Assembly: GCA_030044395.1 (NCBI GenBank)
Contig: JASHVW010000183.1
Location: 1 to 11,034 of the forward strand
Origin: Verrucomicrobiia bacterium
Lineage (GTDB): Bacteria; Verrucomicrobiota; Verrucomicrobiia; Limisphaerales; UBA11358
DNA: 11,034 nt
Direction: 5' to 3'
The notes under the pieces are model-generated. The model was not told the origin of the DNA and did not search any database. It saw only the letters and a program-made list of their open reading frames with translations. How positions within the stretch are numbered: position 1 is the first letter of the stretch; each line of letters opens with the position of its first letter. The position numbers were made by a program, and so were the translations under genes. Below, piece after piece: positions 1 to 7,541 of the stretch.

Positions 1-198
1 GGCGCTTTGGATGCGATAGCTGAAGTTGGTTTGCAGGATGGCCGAAAAGCTGAATCCATTCGCGTTCGACACAAGATTTCCAGTAAGAAATGCCGAAGTC
101 ACCGGGGCGTTGGTGGCCAATACGTCAGGGCTGAACTCGCTGGTGTTGCCCCCCGCGGAAGTCGCGGTAGCCGTGAGATATTCCCCGGCATAATTCCC
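1..198 (-). pseudogene. Continuation of the left-edge secreted protein in the shifted frame, runs off the window
   Basis: Read on the minus strand, the frame beginning at the GGGG run (196-199) is open to the left edge and encodes GNYAGEYLTATATSAGGNTS followed by EFSPDV. I recognise this as the repeat-like beta-sandwich style of large verrucomicrobial secreted proteins. It continues with NGFSFSAILQTNFSYRIQ, which looks like the beta-rich segment often placed before a C-terminal domain in such proteins. It has no start of its own that makes sense and directly follows the signal peptide and WPGG motif of the previous entry, so I take the two as one gene with a one-base insertion, or as a sequencing or assembly error. 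The true length and C-terminus are outside the window. Confidence 0.45.
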
Positions 199-424
199 CA
201 AGTGTGTTGAGGTAGGTATTGGTTTCAGCGGCGGTGAGCGTATTTGTGAATTCATAAGGCACGATGCCGCCGGGCCATGGAACATTGGCGGGAGATGTGC
301 CGGCAAAAAAGTTTCCCGCGGCTGCCGGACGGCAAATCAACACAAGAGAAAAGATCGCCAGATGCAGAAGATGCCCATGCATCAGACCATGTTTTAGTGG
401 CTGCCTGACGAACAGTGGTCTCAT
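125..424 (-). CDS. N-terminal part of a secreted protein with astacin-like motif (frame broken)
   Basis: The 99-residue frame opens with a basic n-region, a hydrophobic core (about residues 19-32) and an AAA-G site, so it looks exported by a Sec signal peptide cleaved near residue 36. Soon after comes VPWPGGIVPYEF, which resembles the start of the catalytic domain in astacin-like M12 metallopeptidases; the zinc motif HExxH is not present in either frame. After about residue 71 the sequence stops looking like protein and terminates at 125, while the neighbouring frame becomes convincing (separate entry). Removing one base of the four-base run at 196-199 joins the two. The ATG at 424 has GAGAGG just upstream with a short 2-base spacing. 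Upstream, 425-513 separates it from the AI-2E gene stop, with no convincing terminator or promoter. The peptidase reading rests on one short motif. Confidence 0.5.
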   Translation of the reverse strand: MRPLFVRQPLKHGLMHGHLLHLAIFSLVLICRPAAAGNFFAGTSPANVPWPGGIVPYEFTNTLTAAETNTYLNTLGELCRGISHGYRDFRGGQHQRVQP

Positions 425-513
425 CGCCTCTCGATTAACAGGGACATCTTACGCCATTTTTTGCGACTGTCATCCGGCAGCCTTCAAAGCAGCGCAGTTT
501 CTTTTCAACCGCT

Positions 514-1728
514 CTAAATCGGCTTTGCGTCCTTTTTCCAGATGTAACGGACGAGAATCACGCGCAACGCGGCGGCCAGTGGGATCGCCAGTAGGCCTCC
601 CAGCACCCCGCCGAGGAGCGTGACGCCAACCATCAGGGCGATGATCACCATGAGCGGATGCAGACCCACCCGATTTCCCATGATGCGCGGCGAATATAGA
701 AAGCTCTCAAGCGTTTGCACCACGATGAAGAGCATCAGCACAATCATCGGATGGAGCCAATCCCCGAATTGCACTGCCGTGAGGATGAGGGTGAGGATGC
801 ACAGAATTGCCGCCCCCACGACCGGAACCATCACCAGAAGCACCGCAAGGAACCCGACCAAAAAGGCATAGTCCAATCCCAGCGCAAGCAAGCCAATCGT
901 ATAGAGGGTGCCGCTGATGAGCGCCACAATCACCTGTCCGCGAAAGAAGGCAATCAAATATTGATTAATTGCCTGAACGATGAAAATCGTTTCATCCTTG
1001 ATGCGCGAATTGCGGATGGGCAGATAGTTCGTCCAATTCTTCTTAATTTCCCTCTTTTCCTCGAGAAAATAGAAGGTGCATATCGGAATCAATATCAGCG
1101 CCACAGCCACATCCACAAGAGACGTGGCTTTACTCAGAAGATTGAGTGTCCAATCGCCAACTTTGGGGATGATCTCCTGCAGCCAGCTTTTGGCCGACGT
1201 AATAATCTGCTTGTGAATTTGAGTCGTTTCAGCCGTTGGCGCATTGGTTGCCGATGTGTTTTGCGAACTTGTCTCCGGTCGCTGTTCGCGGTTCGAACCA
1301 TGGATATCCGCCGGGGTGGAATTCGTGTCCGGTTCCGGCCCGGCGCCAGCCCATTTTTCGATTTGTTGTTGTGCATGCTGGGTGAATCGCGGGACTCTTG
1401 ACACCAACTTGTTCGTCTCCTGAATCAGTTGGGGAATGACGCTTGCCAGCACCCCGCCCACGATGCAAACCATTAATATGAAAACGATGATAATCGCCAA
1501 CGGACGCCGGATTTTATGATGTTCAAGCCAGTTGACTGGAGGATCCAGCAAGTACGCGAGGATGGCGGCGATTGCCAGCGGCCAAAGGACGGGACTTAAT
1601 AAGTTGAGAAATTCGCCGATGCCCCAAATCACACCCACCCCTATGCAGGCGATGGCCGCCACGGCCAACGCCGTCAGCGCGAACCAAATGATTCGCGCCT
1701 GGTTTTCGGTCGGCGCTTTAAGATTCAT
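514..1728 (-). CDS. AI-2E/PerM family transporter (UPF0118)
   Basis: A 404-residue integral inner-membrane protein of the AI-2E transporter (PerM/TqsA) superfamily. Hydrophobic segments lie near residues 13-36, 42-60, 75-99, 203-222, 257-285, 290-320, 328-350 and 359-392. The family-typical C-terminal block is present: FLYSPRIMGNRVGLHP (333-348), then a glycine-rich helix pair ending LLAIPLAAALRVI. Family members have been linked to autoinducer-2 export, Na+/H+ antiport or osmotic tolerance, so the substrate cannot be deduced here. The soluble loop between the third and fourth membrane segments carries a low-complexity Ser/Thr/Asn/Pro-rich stretch (about 127-170) that looks like an extra linker. 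The ATG at 1728 has only a weak GGA three bases upstream. It starts 18 bases after the proC stop, so the two are probably co-transcribed. Confidence 0.94.
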   Translation of the reverse strand: MNLKAPTENQARIIWFALTALAVAAIACIGVGVIWGIGEFLNLLSPVLWPLAIAAILAYLLDPPVNWLEHHKIRRPLAIIIVFILMVCIVGGVLASVIPQLIQETNKLVSRVPRFTQHAQQQIEKWAGAGPEPDTNSTPADIHGSNREQRPETSSQNTSATNAPTAETTQIHKQIITSAKSWLQEIIPKVGDWTLNLLSKATSLVDVAVALILIPICTFYFLEEKREIKKNWTNYLPIRNSRIKDETIFIVQAINQYLIAFFRGQVIVALISGTLYTIGLLALGLDYAFLVGFLAVLLVMVPVVGAAILCILTLILTAVQFGDWLHPMIVLMLFIVVQTLESFLYSPRIMGNRVGLHPLMVIIALMVGVTLLGGVLGGLLAIPLAAALRVILVRYIWKKDAKPI

Positions 1729-1746
1729 TTTCCATGTTTGCCCCGA

Positions 1747-2562
1747 TCAACCCTGCCCGAGCTTTTTTGATTTCTCCGTCGCTGCTCGCACCGCGTTCAT
1801 TACTGTCGCACGCAATTGGCCCTTTTCCAGCTCGTGCAGGCCTTCGATCGTCGTTCCGCCGGGGCTGGTCACCTGGTCCTTGAGCGCACCGGGATGCTGG
1901 CCGGTTTCCAACACCATTTTTGCCGCGCCCAAAACTGTCTGCGCCGCCAGTCGCGTGGCGACGTCTCGCGGCAAGCCGGAGGCCACGCCCCCGTCGCTTA
2001 GCGCCTCAATGAACTGATAGACATATGCCGGTCCGCTGCCGCTAAGGCCCGTGACGGCGTCCAGCAAACTTTCCTTCACTTGAAAGACCGCGCCGACTGC
2101 CGACAATAGTTTCGCCGCAATCGCCCCGTCGGCCGCCGTGGCATTTGTCCCGGGCGCAAACGCCGAGGCCCCGGCGCCGACCAGCGCCGGCGTGTTGGGC
2201 ATCACCCGAATCACACGCGCGCCCAAAGGCAGCGCGCCTTCCAACCGGGCGTTCGAGATGCCGGCGGCGATCGAGATGAGCAAATGGTCTTCCGAAAAAA
2301 TCGCGCGAATTTCGGCCAGTGCCGCCGGCGCCTGGTCCGGCTTGGTCGCCAATATGAGGACCCTGGCGAACCGCGCAACCTCGCGATTGGTGGTGGCGAC
2401 CTTCGAGCCCAGTTCAGCGGCGAAATGCTTGCGCGCCACCTCATGGGGGTCGCCGGCAATGATTTCCCGCGGAAGGACAATTTCGGCGCGGACGAAGCCT
2501 TTGGCCAGAGCCGTGGCCATTTTGCCCGCGCCCAGAAAGCCGATATTCAGTTTTGCAGCCAT
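1747..2562 (-). CDS. proC: Pyrroline-5-carboxylate reductase
   Basis: Catalyses the NAD(P)H-dependent reduction of 1-pyrroline-5-carboxylate to L-proline, the last step of proline synthesis, in the cytoplasm. From the chosen ATG the protein has 271 residues, normal for ProC. The N-terminal Rossmann motif is GFLGAGKMA (8-16); RVMPNTPALVGAG (119-131) and the dimerisation/active-site region TGLSGSGPAYVYQFIEAL (171-188) follow, then the signature QVTSPGGTTIEGLHELE (230-246). An upstream in-frame ATG at 2589 would add nine residues (MRICLLQDL) before the usual start. I prefer 2562 because ProC proteins begin just before the Rossmann strand, but neither start has a clear ribosome binding site. It is first in a likely two-gene operon with the AI-2E family gene and is divergent from the Sel1 gene. 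Confidence 0.97.
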   Translation of the reverse strand: MAAKLNIGFLGAGKMATALAKGFVRAEIVLPREIIAGDPHEVARKHFAAELGSKVATTNREVARFARVLILATKPDQAPAALAEIRAIFSEDHLLISIAAGISNARLEGALPLGARVIRVMPNTPALVGAGASAFAPGTNATAADGAIAAKLLSAVGAVFQVKESLLDAVTGLSGSGPAYVYQFIEALSDGGVASGLPRDVATRLAAQTVLGAAKMVLETGQHPGALKDQVTSPGGTTIEGLHELEKGQLRATVMNAVRAATEKSKKLGQG

Positions 2563-2619
2563 GAGGTCTTGTAACAGGCAAATCCGCATTGCGAAAGTGA
2601 AATTAACCGAAATCGCCGC

Positions 2620-2647
2620 TTGAAATTGCGCCGAAGGAATTTATTCT
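2620..2647 (+). promoter_or_regulatory. Candidate sigma-70-like promoter for the Sel1 gene
   Basis: TTGAAA (2620-2625) and TATTCT (2642-2647) are separated by 16 bases, inside the proC/Sel1 divergent intergenic region. A transcript starting a few bases downstream would give a short leader of about 15 bases before the ATG at 2669. The match is approximate (5/6 and 4/6 to the E. coli consensus) and the organism's own consensus is unknown. Confidence 0.3.
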
Positions 2648-2668
2648 TCTGCGAGGCTAGATTTAGGA

Positions 2669-3361
2669 ATGTCCAATCGCCGCACATGGGAATCGTTTGA
2701 AGCGATGCGCGCTGCCGCCGAACAAGGCGATGCGCAGGCGCAATGTTATATGGGTGTATGTTATCAAAACGGCCAGGGTGTGCCGCAGGATTACCAGGAA
2801 GCCGTCAAGTGGTTCCGGCGCGCGGCGGACCAGGGCGACCCTGTAGCGCAATGCTATCTGGGCGTCTGCTATTTGAACGGCGCCGGTGTACCGCAGGAAT
2901 TCGGCGAGGCGGCCAAATGGTTGCGCGAGGCAGCGGAGCAGGGTGACCCGGCTGCGCAATTCAATCTGGGCGTACTTTACGAGACCGGCCAGGGTGTGCC
3001 GCAAAATTACGTCGAAGCCGTCAAATGGTATCGCGAATCAGCCGAACGCGGCTATCCGGCAGCACAGTTCAATCTCGGTGTCTTTTATGAGCAAGGACAG
3101 GTCGTGGCGCAGGATTTCAAGGAAGCCGTCCTGTGGTATAAGGCGGCAGCCGAACAGGAACTGGCACCGGCACAATGTAATTTGGGCCTTTGCTACCAAA
3201 CTGGCCGCGGCGTTGAAAAAAACCAGCAGGAAGCCGTCAAATGGTTCATCCGGGCCGCGCGCCAGGGCGATAAAACTGCTCAGCACAATCTTGGCTTGTA
3301 TTACGCTTCCGCGGATGAGGGCGCACAACCACTGCCTGAAACGAAGGAAGAAACGGAATAA
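2669..3361 (+). CDS. Sel1-like repeat protein
   Basis: A 230-residue protein made almost entirely of Sel1-like (TPR-related) helical repeats. Five complete 36-residue units occupy residues 21-56, 57-92, 93-128, 129-164 and 165-200, and a sixth partial unit starts at 201. Each carries the pattern AQ.(N/Y).LG..Y..G.GV.Q....AVKW...AA..G, and the register is kept with no insertion or deletion. Such solenoids are protein-protein interaction scaffolds, known in signalling, ER-associated degradation and bacterial-host contexts, but the partner cannot be deduced. No signal peptide or membrane segment is visible, so it is probably cytoplasmic, unlike many exported Sel1 proteins. CxxxxC pairs occur in units 1, 2 and 5. 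The tail (214-230) is acidic and unstructured. The ATG at 2669 directly follows TTAGGA; a later ATG at residue 13 would still keep all repeats. Confidence 0.93.
   Translation: MSNRRTWESFEAMRAAAEQGDAQAQCYMGVCYQNGQGVPQDYQEAVKWFRRAADQGDPVAQCYLGVCYLNGAGVPQEFGEAAKWLREAAEQGDPAAQFNLGVLYETGQGVPQNYVEAVKWYRESAERGYPAAQFNLGVFYEQGQVVAQDFKEAVLWYKAAAEQELAPAQCNLGLCYQTGRGVEKNQQEAVKWFIRAARQGDKTAQHNLGLYYASADEGAQPLPETKEETE
2729..3268 (+). repeat. Five in-frame 108-bp degenerate tandem repeats encoding Sel1 units
   Basis: The 36-residue Sel1 units correspond to exact 108-base steps. Some identity survives at DNA level: the 17-base string GGCCAGGGTGTGCCGCA occurs at 2771-2787 and again at 2987-3003, 216 bases (two units) later, and GAAGCCGTCAA recurs in several units. 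Elsewhere the units have diverged. Confidence 0.8.
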
Positions 3362-3365
3362 GTTG

Positions 3366-4316
3366 TTAAAATTCCAGGATCAGGCTGCCGACAATGCCCC
3401 AGTGGACTTCCTCGCGCGCCGCGGCGTCCATCGGAAATACATAGCCCACACCAATGCTCGGTTCCGTGTCTCCCAACGGCCTGAATCCGATGCGAAAGCC
3501 CATGCTGCCAAGCACGCTGTTCTGGCCGGCCTCGTCCTCGTTTAATCCCAGCTCTCCATTCAACTCAAACATCGGAGAAAAAGACAGAACCCCCGGTATC
3601 GGAAATTCCTCATGCGGCAGCGTGTAGGCGAAATCAAATCCGTACTCAAAACTCTGCGCGCCGCCGTCTTCACCGCCGCCTATCAGCGCCGAATAATCAA
3701 GGACCGACTGGATCGTAAAGTGATTCCCAAGCTTCAGGTCGTCGAAAACCGCCAGCTCCAATTCCACATTTTTGCTCAGGGCCGTATTGACAGGGATGCT
3801 GGATTCGAGCGCTCCGCCGATCGTGTCATCCAACAACCCGTCCGACGACACATACTGATAGAATGGACAGCGAACGCCCAAATCAATATCGCTGATGCCC
3901 TGTGACGGATCGTCCAAATCTGAAAAGCGCTGATACTGCAATCCAATCTCAAAGGTGACGACGCCAACGCTTTTTTCAAACTCCGCCCCGACAATGTCGC
4001 TTTGTTGTCCGGCAGCTTCCGTGTGAAGGGAATTCACCTCGAGCTCGCCCTCGGCCTCGGCCGTCGTCTCTTCCACCAAAAGCGGTTCCGGAAAAGAGTC
4101 CAGAAAGTAGCCGCTGCGATGGTCCAGCGCGTTAAAAACCCCAAAGCGTGAATTTTGAGACGTCCAAATATTCGTGGCGGTTACTTCGTCGTCCGCCATC
4201 GCCACGGAACCGATACCGGCAATGACAAAGAGTGTTGTAAAAAGCTGCGCGACTGATTCTTTAAGTATTTTCAAAGGGGGGGGACTGTAGAGAAAGCCCG
4301 TTAAAAAACTAGCCAT
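3366..4316 (-). CDS. Exported beta-barrel-like outer-membrane protein, function unknown
   Basis: The 316-residue product has a signal peptide: a hydrophobic core LFTTLFVIAGIGSV and a likely cleavage after AMA, before DDEV (about residue 45). The mature chain is acidic, rich in alternating polar and hydrophobic strands (for example VTFEIGLQYQRF, FEYGFDFAYTL, SMGFRIGFRPL, PSIGVGYVFPM) and ends WGIVGSLILEF. A terminal aromatic after an amphipathic strand is the usual beta-signal of outer-membrane barrels. It resembles conserved uncharacterised barrel proteins I recall from Planctomycetes and Verrucomicrobia, but I cannot name a family or substrate. I chose the ATG at 4316, which has TGGAG only two bases upstream; the open frame extends to 4544 but overlaps trpD. 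A TTG at the LKILK position would also give a good leader and would lie after the homopolymer. It starts 43 bases past the trpD stop, so it may be read from the trpD promoter. Confidence 0.75.
   Translation of the reverse strand: MASFLTGFLYSPPPLKILKESVAQLFTTLFVIAGIGSVAMADDEVTATNIWTSQNSRFGVFNALDHRSGYFLDSFPEPLLVEETTAEAEGELEVNSLHTEAAGQQSDIVGAEFEKSVGVVTFEIGLQYQRFSDLDDPSQGISDIDLGVRCPFYQYVSSDGLLDDTIGGALESSIPVNTALSKNVELELAVFDDLKLGNHFTIQSVLDYSALIGGGEDGGAQSFEYGFDFAYTLPHEEFPIPGVLSFSPMFELNGELGLNEDEAGQNSVLGSMGFRIGFRPLGDTEPSIGVGYVFPMDAAAREEVHWGIVGSLILEF
4276..4283 (-). repeat. Eight-base homopolymer (poly-C on the coding strand) in the leader of the outer-membrane protein gene
   Basis: Eight consecutive G on the plus strand, read as C on the coding strand, encode the PPP of YSPPPLK, between the chosen ATG and the hydrophobic core of the signal peptide. 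A one-base slip would put the rest of the gene out of frame if translation starts at 4316. Confidence 0.85.
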
Positions 4317-4359
4317 TTCTCCAGGCGTGGCGACGGAAATCTCAAAAAGGCAACTCTTT

Positions 4360-5466
4360 CTAGGCCACCAATTTACCCGAGAGTTCAACCAGTTTCGCAC
4401 CCGCCTTGCCGCTGTCAACAATCCGGATCGCCAGGTCCCATCCCTCCGCCTGCGATCTGACTTTTCCAGCCACAAATAATGCCGCCGCGGCATTGAGCAA
4501 TACCGCGTCCCGCTTGGGTCCACGCTCCGCGCCGGAAAAGACATCGCGGATGATTTTGGCGTTCGCCGCCTTGTCGCCGCCGAGCAAATCGGCGAGCGCT
4601 GCCGGTTGCAAGTGATATTGTTCGGGCATCGTCGTGGACACCGCCAGGGCGCGTTCCTGGTAAAATTCAGCGATCGTGTTTTCCCCCAACGGCGACAGTT
4701 CGTCCAAAAAGCCGACGCCTGGAACCTCCCCGCAAACCACCATCGCGCGGCGAACGCCCAGCGATTGCAGAACGCGGGCGATCGGCTCGCAAAATTCCGG
4801 CCGCGGCACCCCAGCCAGCATCACCGACGGCCGCGCCGGATTCAGCAAAGGGCCGAGCAGATTGAAAATCGTCCGCCCGCAGCGTTCGGCGCAGAGCTTT
4901 CGCGCGGGGGTGATGTGTTTAAACGCCGGGTGATAATCCGGCGCAAAGAAGAACGCGAATTGCTGCTCGCGTAATGAACGCGCGGCGTCCGATGGGGTCA
5001 AATGAATGGGAATGCCGAGTGCATCCAGCACATCGGCGCTGCCGCTTTGCGAGGTCACGGCCCGGTTGCCGTGTTTGGCTACCGTGACCCCGGCGGAGGC
5101 GCAAATGATGGCCGCGGCGGTGGAGATGTTAAAAGTGCCCAGCCGGTCGCCACCCGTGCCGACGACGTCGAGAATTTCGCGTGAACGCGTTTGGGGATCG
5201 AGCGGCGGTTGAATCGCCTTGTCGCACAGTGCGCGGGCGAAGATGGTGATTTCCTCCGGCGTTTCACCCTTTTGCGCCAACGCCGCCAGAAAATCAGCCT
5301 TGAGTTCGACGGGAACGCTTTCGTCGGCCAAAAGTTCAACAGCTTGGCGCCCTCCAGTTTCTTCCAGGGCGCGTCCGGCTTTAAGCTGTTCGATCCATTT
5401 TTCGAGCACGCGAAAGTTTAAGGTGCGGAAGGTTTCCGTCGAGGCCAATTGTTCCGCCGGCGCCAA
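4360..5466 (-). CDS. trpD: Anthranilate phosphoribosyltransferase
   Basis: Transfers the phosphoribosyl group of PRPP to anthranilate, the second committed step of tryptophan synthesis, in the cytoplasm. Residues are numbered from the TTG at 5466 (368 residues). Visible motifs are the PRPP-binding VVGTGGD (101-107), NIST (113-116), KHGNRAVTSQSGSADVLDALG-type block (131-151), HPAFKHITPARK (169-180), RTIFNLLGPLLNPA (198-211) and the metal-binding acidic pair DE at 235-236 in LDELSPLGENT. All key positions are present, so it should be active. The start is uncertain. No ATG precedes the conserved core; TTG 5466 gives about 20 extra residues, and a GTG at the VLEKW position (20) would give the usual length. 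Neither has a clear ribosome binding site. No other trp gene is adjacent. It is divergent from the MacA gene and 43 bases upstream of the outer-membrane protein gene. Confidence 0.97.
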   Translation of the reverse strand: MAPAEQLASTETFRTLNFRVLEKWIEQLKAGRALEETGGRQAVELLADESVPVELKADFLAALAQKGETPEEITIFARALCDKAIQPPLDPQTRSREILDVVGTGGDRLGTFNISTAAAIICASAGVTVAKHGNRAVTSQSGSADVLDALGIPIHLTPSDAARSLREQQFAFFFAPDYHPAFKHITPARKLCAERCGRTIFNLLGPLLNPARPSVMLAGVPRPEFCEPIARVLQSLGVRRAMVVCGEVPGVGFLDELSPLGENTIAEFYQERALAVSTTMPEQYHLQPAALADLLGGDKAANAKIIRDVFSGAERGPKRDAVLLNAAAALFVAGKVRSQAEGWDLAIRIVDSGKAGAKLVELSGKLVA

Positions 5467-5546
5467 TAAAAGTGCGTGAACAACGAACGAAGTTTTGGTA
5501 ACGTGTCCGTTTAAATAACAGTCTGATAGAGTGACTGGTTGAATTT
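5467..5546. promoter_or_regulatory. Divergent intergenic region, trpD / efflux operon
   Basis: Eighty bases lie between the outermost trpD start and the ATG of the MacA-like gene, AT-richer than the flanks (for example GTTTAAATAACA near 5510-5520). Both transcripts must be driven from here or nearby. I could not place a convincing -35/-10 pair or operator in either direction, and no attenuator-like run of Trp codons is visible. Confidence 0.4.
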
Positions 5547-6752
5547 ATGCCTGATAAACGAAAGAGTGGCGGATTGAAATGGGCCTTGGCCCTGGCCCTG
5601 GTGGCGGCATTGATTGGCGGCGCCGTGTGGATCTCTGTGCGGAGGAAGGATGATGCCCCGCAATACCAGACTGTCCAGGTCATGCGGGGCGACCTCACTA
5701 ATCTCGTGACCGCCACCGGCACGCTGAATCCCGTCGTCAACGTTACCGTGGGCAGCCAGGTCTCGGGCATCATTGACAGGCTTTACGTGGATTATAATTC
5801 GATGGTCAAATCAAACCAGGTCATCGCCGAAATTGATCCTTCCACCTACCAGGCGGCCGTCGAACAGGCCAAGGCCGACTTGGCGAACGCCAAGGCCGAT
5901 CTGGAACTTCAGCAAGTCGAGGCCAAACGTGACGCCGAATTGTTCACTAACAAACTCATTTCCGACTCCGATTACGACACCCAGGTGGCCACCCGCGATG
6001 AAGCGGCGGCAACCGTCCAAATCAAACAAGCTGTGCTCGACGATGCCCAGGCCAACCTCAGTTACTGCAAAATCCGGTCGCCGGTGGATGGCATCGTCAT
6101 CGCCCGCGACGTGGACGTCGGCCAGACTGTCGCCTCCAGCTTCAATACCCCCACCCTTTTCCAAATCGCGAACGATCTGACGAAAATGCAAATTGACGCG
6201 TCCGTGGATGAAGCGGATATCGGCGGCGTCAAGGACGGCCAGCTTGTCGCCTTTACCGTGGATGCCTATCCCAATCGCACTTTTTATGGCTCGGTGGCGC
6301 AGGTGCGGAATTCCCCCACCACCGTCAACAATGTCGTCACATACGACACCGTGATCGCCGTGACGAATTCCGATTACAGCCTCATGCCAGGCATGACCGC
6401 CAATGTCTCCATCATCGTGGCGCGCCGCAGTAACGTCCTCGAGATACCGAATTCGGCCCTCCGTTTTCATCCATCGGACGAACAAACCAATGCGCCGGGT
6501 CGGGCCGGCGGCCAACCGGGTCATGGACACGCCGCACCGGCTCTGACCCACCTCGTCTATGTCTGGAACCAGACCGATGGCGATCCCAAACTCAAGCCGG
6601 TCCAAATCCAAACCGGAATCACCGACAACATTAATGTCGAAGTGCTGTCGGGTTTGAAGGAAGGCGATAACGTCGTGATCGCGTTGAAGATCCCGGGCTT
6701 GTCCCAAGATAACGGACCGGGCAATCCTTTCGGGATGCAACGCAGGTTCTAG
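5547..6752 (+). CDS. MacA-like periplasmic adaptor (HlyD/membrane fusion family)
   Basis: A 401-residue membrane-fusion protein that would link an inner-membrane MacB-type pump to an outer-membrane channel. In order: a basic cytoplasmic tail and one N-terminal membrane anchor (about 11-30); the first lipoyl half VTVGSQVSGIIDRLYV (66-81); an alpha-helical hairpin rich in Ala, Lys, Asp and Gln (about 100-170); the second lipoyl half IRSPVDGIVIARDVDVGQTV (176-195); a beta-barrel domain (about 210-300) including LMPGMTANVSIIVAR; and a C-terminal membrane-proximal domain. A Gly/Pro/His-rich insert (about 311-333) sits before the last domain. Length and order match MacA. It is first in a three-gene unit; the ATPase starts 23 bases after its stop. 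No good Shine-Dalgarno sequence precedes the ATG. Confidence 0.93.
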   Translation: MPDKRKSGGLKWALALALVAALIGGAVWISVRRKDDAPQYQTVQVMRGDLTNLVTATGTLNPVVNVTVGSQVSGIIDRLYVDYNSMVKSNQVIAEIDPSTYQAAVEQAKADLANAKADLELQQVEAKRDAELFTNKLISDSDYDTQVATRDEAAATVQIKQAVLDDAQANLSYCKIRSPVDGIVIARDVDVGQTVASSFNTPTLFQIANDLTKMQIDASVDEADIGGVKDGQLVAFTVDAYPNRTFYGSVAQVRNSPTTVNNVVTYDTVIAVTNSDYSLMPGMTANVSIIVARRSNVLEIPNSALRFHPSDEQTNAPGRAGGQPGHGHAAPALTHLVYVWNQTDGDPKLKPVQIQTGITDNINVEVLSGLKEGDNVVIALKIPGLSQDNGPGNPFGMQRRF

Positions 6753-6775
6753 CGCCCAGCCGTGGCATTGCGAAA

Positions 6776-7534
<759 letters not shown>

Positions 7535-7541
7535 ATTGACG

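Noticed and set aside
425..513. Possible promoter for the left-edge secreted gene (TAAGAT-like box)
   Set aside because: A single poor -10-like match with no acceptable -35 at the right distance; not enough to annotate.
715..1401. 228-residue plus-strand open frame opposite the AI-2E family gene
   Set aside because: It is rich in His, Arg and Asn with no domain-like pattern, and lies wholly antisense to a confidently identified gene.
2886..3545. 219-residue plus-strand frame overlapping the Sel1 gene and the end of the outer-membrane protein gene
   Set aside because: It is a shifted reading of the Sel1 repeats with basic low-complexity sequence; the Sel1 frame is clearly the coding one.
4335..4362. 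Possible terminator hairpin after trpD
   Set aside because: The AAAAAGG/CTCTTT segments give only a weak, interrupted stem, and the next gene follows closely, so I do not call a terminator.
4317..4544. Upstream extension of the outer-membrane protein into trpD
   Set aside because: The extra 76 residues are Arg/Trp-rich, overlap the trpD coding region antiphase, and would bury the signal peptide internally.
5811..6740. 309-residue minus-strand open frame opposite the MacA-like gene
   Set aside because: It is a long shadow frame caused by codon bias of the adaptor gene; its His/Asp/Gly-rich composition shows no recognisable family motif.
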